Positions 58,701 through 64,000 of a stretch of 64,000 nucleotides of DNA are shown in pieces. Position 1 is the stretch's first letter; each line of letters starts with the position of its first letter. Source of the stretch: Pomacea canaliculata (lineage: Eukaryota > Mollusca > Gastropoda > Architaenioglossa > Ampullariidae). The DNA lies in the NCBI RefSeq assembly GCF_003073045.1, contig NC_037596.1, positions 28,184,392 to 28,248,391 on the forward strand, written 5' to 3'. The position numbers and the translations under genes were made by a program. Below the pieces are notes generated by a model. It was not told the origin of the DNA, did not search any database, and worked only from the letters and a program-made list of their open reading frames with translations.

Positions 58701-61334
58701 TTCTCCGTATTTGCTTATTGTAACAACTGTTGCACCAGTGCTGTTAGACAAATTAACAACAAAATCAGCAACTACATATTAAAAACAGATTAACAAACAC
58801 CATAAAACGTTATACGTTATTTGTTGATTAGACAGTATTACAGAAAATATAAACTATAATTTTTTTCCTAAATGTTGTAATAATAATACCGTTACTCTAC
58901 CTTACAGAACCTGTTTTATACAATTCCTTCATAAGCAATTGCTTTAAGACAGAAAACAAATGTTTTAGGGAAGACAAACCTGTTCAAGCCCAGCATCCTG
59001 CAGGCCACCGTTGCCTCTTTTTTTCCAAAGCCTTTGTCGCAGACTGTGCTCCATTCTCCGTCGTAAAATATTTCTAGACGCCCCGAATTTTCTGAACCGT
59101 TTACTATACGGGCCACGAAATGCTTAGCTGAAAGTTTGGCAAAGAAAACAGATTCATTTTTTATTATATATTCTATTAAATAATGTATAGCAAAATAATA
59201 GTTTTATATAGTGTTCTTCTTAATGGGATTAAAGTTGAGTGGTTATTTCATAAACGATAAATTTGATACAATTCTCTAGCATTTTTACACGTAAAGGAAA
59301 AGACTTAAAGGTAATTAATATACATCAGAGATAAAATAACATTAAATGTGAAAGATATCTAGATGTAACGGTCAAGGTAATAGTAAAGGGGTTTGAAGAA
59401 AGATTGATTTTACTAAAAAGGACACAGTTTATGTAAATGAGTTGTGAGAGGGGGAGAGCGAGAGCCAGTGTACTAAAATATCTCTTTCTTGCCCTCATAG
59501 CAGATAACTCCGACATCTCGTCTATGACTGCAGTCGCTGCTGTAGTAAGTCATGTGACGGCACTCTGCAAGACTGTTCTCTGTTCCATGGCACTTTACAT
59601 CATCCAGGAGAATTCTTCCTGCTCCTGCTCCGTATGCACCTGATGCAACAACTGTTGCTCTAGAACTAGTTAGATAATCAGCAACAACGTAAGCAAGTAC
59701 ATATTTACAACACAGATTAACACGATGTAAAGTTATACTTGTTTTGATTAGGCACTTTCACGCACAAAAATAATGCACGTTACCTAAAAATATAAACCAT
59801 TTTTTAAATGCTGCCCAGTAAAATAACAATTAAGTGTGATAGCGTCGATACTCGGCCATTATAATCCCGTTATATACCCTATTACTTTTAAAAAGAAATA
59901 TTTGTACTTTAAGGGAAGACAAACCTGCTAAAGCCTAGCATCCTGCACGCAACCCTGGCTTCTTGTATTCCAAAGCCATCGTGGCAGACTGTGCTCCATT
60001 CTCCTCTGTAAAGTATTTCTAGACGCCCCGCATTCGCTGTCCCGTTAACTAGGCGGGCTCTGAACTCTTCGGCTGTCAGTTAAAAAAACATTGATTATTC
60101 ATGACAAGTTTATATGATATTATCCTTTTTTATTAAAGGATATAAAATACAAATAATAAGCACAACAATTAGTTTATATTTCATTTAGTATGAGACGATC
60201 ATTGTTTTAGAATTGCAGTCCTCTAGTATATCTGTGTTAGTAAATAATTCTTGAAAAATGACATCTGCACTTGGATAGTAAGAGGAAAAAACATGTGTTT
60301 TATATACTTAAAAACATTTTGACTCAATGTCAGAAACATTTTCGATGATAAATAGGTAAAGGACGATATGTTAAAATAGGCACTAATAACTATAAATGGT
60401 TGCCTTTTTATTATGAAACTACAGTTAGTGTTTACAATTTTTTGTGTGACTTGTATCACTCCTTATTCATTGAATTTTTTTTCAGTACTACAAGTTATAG
60501 TAAGAAAATCCTAATTATGTGTGCGTAGTTATTAAACATTTAAATGATTATATGGATAGCACTGTAAATTTAATAACTTATAAAGGACCTTGTCCTGTCC
60601 CCTCTTTAATGCTAACAGCTAAATCGTCTGTCATTGAAGCGGGTGACACCGACAGTTTGGAAGTAGAACCATTACTCTTACTCTCTTACGTATATAAGTA
60701 AAGAGGCTTCAGTGCTGATTGACATAGCATCGGTCACACACACGACAAAGAAATAAAATAAATGTATTCTCTTGATTACTTTATTTTTTATCGTATTATT
60801 TGTCGCTTTAATTAAATTGTAACATCTTCCAGTACGTTTGTGTGGATGTGTGGATATGTTGAAGAGAGAGATAAGTAGTAAAGCCTTCACCTTAACGTCT
60901 TAATTCTTCTAATTATACAACTACTTGTCTTAATTATATATATATAAAAGGATAAATATGATCCATAAATGTAATATACATATATATATAACTTGTTTTA
61001 GAGTTATATAAGCGCTCACCATTGCGTTCTTGAATATAAAAACAAAGATAGATAACCAGTCTAATTACGATAAGGACATTGTACAATTTATTATATAATA
61101 ATACAATAGAGCCAAATCTTCATGCTCTTGCAAGTTATACGTATTTACCAGCTGCATGTGCATGTCACTGCAGTTCAGTACATTTCTATTCTTCACAATA
61201 GTAGTTGTCAAGTTGTATTACATGTGTTTCCTGTTAACTAAATTCATAAAAGCTAACAGACACACTCAAAAAGAGGTTGCTTACTTACCTAAACCAGGGA
61301 CGAAAAGAAGCATCATGAAAACAATCCTAGACAT
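43762..61334 (-). CDS. Gene D: nine-SRCR-domain protein with Thr-rich stalk, probably secreted
   Basis: A signal-peptide exon (61289-61334) is followed by nine scavenger receptor cysteine-rich domains. Each is coded by two exons (usually 148 and 173 nt) joined by a phase 2 intron and bounded by phase 1. Then come Thr-rich exons 46738-46788, 44696-44749, 44307-44348 and 44116-44163, and a last exon 43762-43778 reading VTLEP and a stop. The product is about 1,050 residues with no membrane helix, so a secreted multi-SRCR protein of the DMBT1 or sea-urchin type is inferred; SRCR arrays usually bind microbial or extracellular polyanions. SRCR 5 carries a one-base deletion in its second exon, so the gene may be inactive in this copy or the base may be a sequence error. 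Seven of nine second exons end at a GC donor. A LINE lies between SRCR 5 and 6. Confidence 0.8.
46955..47100 (-). mobile_element. LINE or SINE 3' tail, minus orientation
   Basis: On the minus strand it ends AATAAAGTCTGATTTG and then repeated TTGAT units, a simple-repeat 3' tail. Preceded by GACAGACAATAAAG-type untranslated sequence. No coding part seen. Confidence 0.5.
47105..47230 (+). mobile_element. LINE ORF2 fragment
   Basis: A frame gives VYVYPNNKPWVPRGLKAVLN followed by KKKHVFF, the PNNKPW segment that precedes the reverse transcriptase in CR1/Rex1-type LINEs. A short fragment in the intron after SRCR 9. Confidence 0.6.
47445..48094 (-). CDS. Gene D SRCR domain 9 (exons 47947-48094, 47445-47617)
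   Basis: First half: ARLADGDAEGGRLELFHNGE, SVC, VACRMAGF. Second half: YGSGAGRIIFDYVKCRGTE, LLDC, HSDDIGVIC. The donor is GG|GCGAGA, the most diverged of the GC donors. The first half has KSVCSSRF where most copies have WSTVC plus GFGDKE. Confidence 0.75.
49070..49717 (-). CDS. Gene D SRCR domain 8 (exons 49570-49717, 49070-49242)
   Basis: Both halves are intact: ARLVNGDGMSGRLEIFHNGE, VACRMLGL, then SFGATVVDTSTYGQGAG, ENSLEEC, HSEDVGVIC. The donor is GC (AG|GCACGA). The first exon could alternatively begin at 49726, also in frame. Confidence 0.75.
50663..51293 (-). CDS. Gene D SRCR domain 7 (exons 51140-51293, 50663-50841)
   Basis: Each exon is 6 nt longer than the usual 148 and 173 nt, adding two residues in frame to each half (VCDAWNRFGDKE and PWRKGKGRI). 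GC donor AG|GCAAGA. Cys pattern complete. Confidence 0.75.
52260..52848 (-). CDS. Gene D SRCR domain 6 (exons 52701-52848, 52260-52432)
   Basis: ARLVNGVHQTGRLEVFHN, WSTVC, VACRTLGYDR, then YGAGTGGIYPHKVKCQGTE, LAEC, HNEDVGLIC. GC donor GG|GCAAGA. Confidence 0.75.
53445..54427 (-). mobile_element. 5'-truncated LINE with 16-bp target duplication
   Basis: The minus-strand frame gives ILLYGCETWTL, LRRLLRISYREHKTN and then KRRKLAWFGHVTRH, the C-terminal region of an RTE-like LINE ORF2. GAACTCATTAAATGGT flanks both sides (53429-53444 and 54428-54443). The reading frame is broken in places and the 5' part is absent. Inserted in the intron between SRCR 5 and 6 of gene D. Confidence 0.85.
54719..55341 (-). 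CDS. Gene D SRCR domain 5 (exons 55194-55341, 54719-54890), frameshifted
   Basis: The first half is intact (ARLANGDRKAGRLEIFYNGK, VACRMLGF). The second is 172 nt, one short of the family length. Alignment with SRCR 4 places the missing base near 54749, just before DDVGVTC. The donor is GT (AT|GTAAGA), whereas its closest copy, SRCR 4, has GC. Confidence 0.7.
55020..55110. repeat. Tandem repeat of about 15 bp
   Basis: Six or so copies of a GTTATGTTATTAAA-type unit lie in the intron between the two halves of SRCR 5. Confidence 0.8.
55644..56122 (-). CDS. Gene D SRCR domain 4 (exons 55975-56122, 55644-55816)
   Basis: ARLANGTHDGGRLEIFHNGK, VACRMLGF, then YGAGAGEIILNDVYCKGTE, LVEC, HSDHVGVTC. 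GC donor AT|GCAAGA. Exons and introns are closely similar to SRCR 5, so these two are the most recent duplicates. Confidence 0.75.
57086..57704 (-). CDS. Gene D SRCR domain 3 (exons 57557-57704, 57086-57258)
   Basis: ARLANGDRKSGRLEIYHKGE, VACRMLGF, then YGEGAGRILPHEVNCEGTE, LEEC, HSKDVGLIC. GC donor GG|GCAAGA. Confidence 0.75.
58568..59127 (-). CDS. Gene D SRCR domain 2 (exons 58980-59127, 58568-58740)
   Basis: ARIVNGSENSGRLEIFYDGE, VACRMLGL, then YGEGAGRILLKEVKCQGTE, LPEC, HSDDVAVAC. One of two copies with a GT donor (AG|GTAAAT). Confidence 0.75.
59493..60072 (-). CDS. Gene D SRCR domain 1 (exons 59925-60072, 59493-59665)
   Basis: ARLVNGTANAGRLEILYRGE, VACRMLGF, then YGAGAGRILLDDVKCHGTE, LAEC, HRRDVGVIC. 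The acceptor of the second exon is AACTAG rather than AACAG. GC donor GG|GCAAGA. Confidence 0.75.
61289..61334 (-). CDS. Gene D signal-peptide exon
   Basis: ATG at 61334 gives MSRIVFMMLLFVPGL and then a strong GTAAGTAA donor. The phase 1 end joins SRCR 1 to give Ala. No exon is seen between this and 60072. Confidence 0.7.
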
Positions 61335-61615
61335 GATACACGATGGCTGGACCTTCACAAAAGTGTTGAAGCTGCAGGGATACCACTGCCTATAAAAAAA
61401 AAACAATGGCAGGCGAACGCTGGTCAGCAGGAAGCGTGGTACAGAGAATATCAAGATGTCTGAAGTGACTTGTCGAGAGCTTCAAGATGCTTGCTCTCAA
61501 CAAGTGTACTTGAGTGCACATCGGCGTGTGTATTGTAATAGGCACAGACCAGAAAAACAGTAAAAACGTGAAAAGTAAGATCGACTGCATTTAGTATTGA
61601 ACAGTTTTAGGCATC

Positions 61616-61701
61616 ATCATTATCATCCATCATCCATCATCCATCCATCATCCACCATCCACCATCCACCATCCACCATCCACTCATCATCCATCATCCA
61701 C

Positions 61702-61742
<41 letters not shown>

Positions 61743-61795
61743 GTCATCATCCATCATCATTCATCAATCATCATTAATCATCATCATTATCATCA
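61616..61795 (+). repeat. CAT/CATC simple repeat
   Basis: An imperfect array of CATC, CCAT and CAT units. It produces a spurious poly-His ORF. Confidence 0.95.
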
Positions 61796-61799
61796 TGGC

Positions 61800-64000
61800 A
61801 GTTAAGATACAAAGTAGCATAACTCTTTAAGGTCTTCAGCCAAATGTTTAACGGAGAAACTACGCTCTTATTTTTATAAAAAAACACGTGTAAATACATT
61901 TAGAAAAAGCTTAAACTACTGCGTAAACCTAAGACCTAAGCTTCTAGTTAAATAATGCAAAAAATAAAGCTAATGGTAATTTACCATGAAGTTTTTTTTT
62001 TAATTTCAAATTTCATTGCCTATTTAAATAGACTGTGGCCTTTGCAAAATGTGGAAGCATGTGATGTAGAGCTGATTTTCTTTTCGCATACTTGTTGCTT
62101 AGACGATTTGTTTTTATTCTAATTTCTTTGTTTCACATCAGTTTTAAAATACAGGATTAACACATTGTACTTGTTTATTAAATTGTAGTTACAGAGCAGT
62201 TGTAATGTTCTACTAAACCCAGTCTTTTTAAAAAAAAATTTAAATGACAATCAAAATATTAAAATGGCTATCCAAGATAAAGGATTCCTAATGTAAAGTT
62301 AATCTTGCTTTATTTTCCAAACAAAAAATAGATACACTAAGAAATTTTACAGCTATGTTGGAAAAACATATATGTAGAGCGGAGTTTTGTTTTTCGTTTT
62401 TAAGGTACTGAGATTTAAATAACGACAGCCCTCTGATTATTTCTAATTATGCATTTAGCCTGAGGTATGTGAGCTTCCCATGTAATCATGTCAGAGCAAG
62501 TAGACATATTTACAGATTTCTTTAAATTTTTGAGCTATACATTTTTAGCAGCAGCAGCACCAACAGTAGTAGGATTTCTTATTTTATTAACTCATCTCTA
62601 GGTGTTTGTCTTCTATAATGCAGTGGTCTGTATTTGCCTTTTGTTTTGCTCAGTTACGACCTATGTTTAATTGTGTGTATTTATTTTTTGACTTATTTGC
62701 AATCTCTAACATGTATCCGGATATCATTATATTAGCAATAGCACAGTGCACGAAGTACAGCTGGGTCATGTACAAGAGTTGCTTAACCTTGAGGTCAATT
62801 CGAGGAGGTATTGTTTGTCCTCTAGTTGTCGTCGAGTCGCGCGGTAATTGTAGGCAACACACTGCGAAAACATCAGTGTCAAGTGATTCAGGCTTGAAAA
62901 TACACCAGTACATCTGTACTCAGTATCAATGGCACAACTTCAATATTAACTCCCTTTGTCAAAGTCGTGTCTATGATATTTTATCCGAGGGGAGCGTGTT
63001 AGGGCGTGGAGTGAAGTTGTGTGCCGTCAATGAACTCTTTGATGATAAAGGAAATGTTAAGGTTTGAGGTTAGGTTTATGGTATGAAGTACATGAAGTAA
63101 GCAGATGGCAAAGGCCAAGGAGACGACATCAGGCAAGTGCGTAGTGACGTCACTGTTAACTTAGCTCCGCCTACAGACACATCATTGTTGTTATTGCCGT
63201 TCAGAGTTACTCTCTATCGAGGATGTTCTATGTTAACTGTGGAAAGATGTACATAACAAGATTAAGGCATTACAGATTCTGTAGGTGGATCACAGCTGCT
63301 ACTTTCTGACTTGTACCTTCCTAAAGTTAGAAAGATCGCATGCAACATTATTTAAGGCCACACAAGCCCCCTCCATTCAAACTTTCAACTGTTTTCAACA
63401 GACAGGCGCTACAAACTGCCAAGTGCACGGAAACCTGCTTCCCAAAGGTCCTTCGCACCAGCAGCCATCACCATCGTAAATAAAAGTTTCAAGGACTAGT
63501 AAGTCTACAATATTACCTGGCATCTTGTTTAGGATGTTAGCATGTGTGAGAGTGAGAGAGAGAGAGAGATAGAGAAAAGGAAGGTGTAAGTGTGTGTGTG
63601 TGTGTGTTGAATGTCATGTATGCGTTATGTTGTTGTTGTTGTTGTGTGTGTGTGGTGTAGTAGTAGTAATAGTGATCAAACGAAATAATTCTATCTCCGA
63701 CTTCTTTGGACAAGGAAAACAAAGTTTAATTTGACTTGATTCCAGTAGTATTTTTGTCCGTAAAGGGAAAATACTTTGTTATGATCAAAGATAAATCCGC
63801 ATTTATTCCCTCTGACAACCGATTGTATATGTGAAAGGAAAGCTGACTATAACTGTGTAATGAATGCTGATATTAAATACCGCTGTACACAGTGCATCGC
63901 CTTATTGTTCATTATTAAAAGCAGACTCTTATATTAAAGTAGTAAATTATATTTTCTTTTACAAGTGCTGTTCTGTCTTTATCATACGATTTTTATTGTA
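61800..64000. repeat. Segmental duplication, copy 2
   Basis: Same orientation as 40770-43000 and running to the window end. Both copies lie 0.3 to 0.5 kb upstream of a minus-strand signal-peptide exon. ORFs in it are short and not conserved between copies. Confidence 0.75.
63340..63500 (+). mobile_element. Decayed LINE 3' end in duplication copy 2
   Basis: A frame gives DRRYKLPSARKPASQRSFAP and AAITIVNKSFKD before a stop. Less decayed than the copy at 42260-42400. Confidence 0.5.

Noticed and set aside
17876-61334. Idea that B and C form one very long gene
   Set aside because: Each has its own signal peptide and TATA box, and C has its own stop exon; kept only as an alternative.
61597-61830. 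Poly-His ORF
   Set aside because: Reads a CAT/CATC simple repeat; no start context or homologue.
1-64000. CRISPR arrays, operons, rRNA and intact tRNA genes
   Set aside because: None seen. The one tRNA-like stretch at 20837 belongs to a SINE.

Overview
The window is eukaryotic DNA. It is AT-rich, its genes are split by introns, and it carries LINE and SINE debris and microsatellites. The combination of a cysteine-knot secretory peptide gene, LINE relics, a tRNA-derived SINE, and large Ig-like and SRCR receptor genes suggests an animal, most likely a gastropod mollusc; that placement is inference. I worked out the gene models by hand from splice sites, reading phase and similarity between copies inside the window. 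No database was consulted.

Most of the window is one cluster of related extracellular-recognition genes on both strands. On the + strand, gene 1 (770-3753, 5' end cut off) and gene 2 (5621-12275) share an exon module: a V-like domain exon of about 360 nt, then exons of about 130 nt and 187 nt that form a second domain. Gene 2 continues with a fourth module exon marked by DLGSPPG, two more Ig-like domains, a transmembrane exon, and a tail with paired tyrosine motifs. On the - strand, gene B (26587-17876) has two copies of a separate cysteine-rich domain (called the A domain here), alternative membrane-anchor exons, and a tail with four 14-residue tyrosine repeats. Gene C (40510-31546) combines A domains with the full V module and a Thr-rich stalk, then stops without a membrane segment. 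Gene D (61334-43762) has nine tandem SRCR domains followed by a Thr-rich stalk like that of gene C, and also stops without a membrane segment.

The cluster therefore looks like a set of paralogues with shuffled domains. Some are membrane receptors whose tails could dock SH2 proteins, and others look secreted. Nearly all exons begin and end in phase 1, which permits this kind of shuffling. An innate-recognition or cell-adhesion role is likely but not proven.

Between the + strand and - strand genes lies a small two-coding-exon gene for a secreted six-cysteine knottin (14973-15691), with a second copy of its promoter and leader exon 1.2 kb upstream. The remaining sequence is introns and spacers with LINE fragments (one with a clear 16-bp target duplication), a tRNA-derived SINE, a palindromic MITE, a foldback element, microsatellites, and a roughly 2.2-kb segmental duplication (about 40.77-43.0 kb and 61.8-64.0 kb) that lies upstream of both gene C and gene D.
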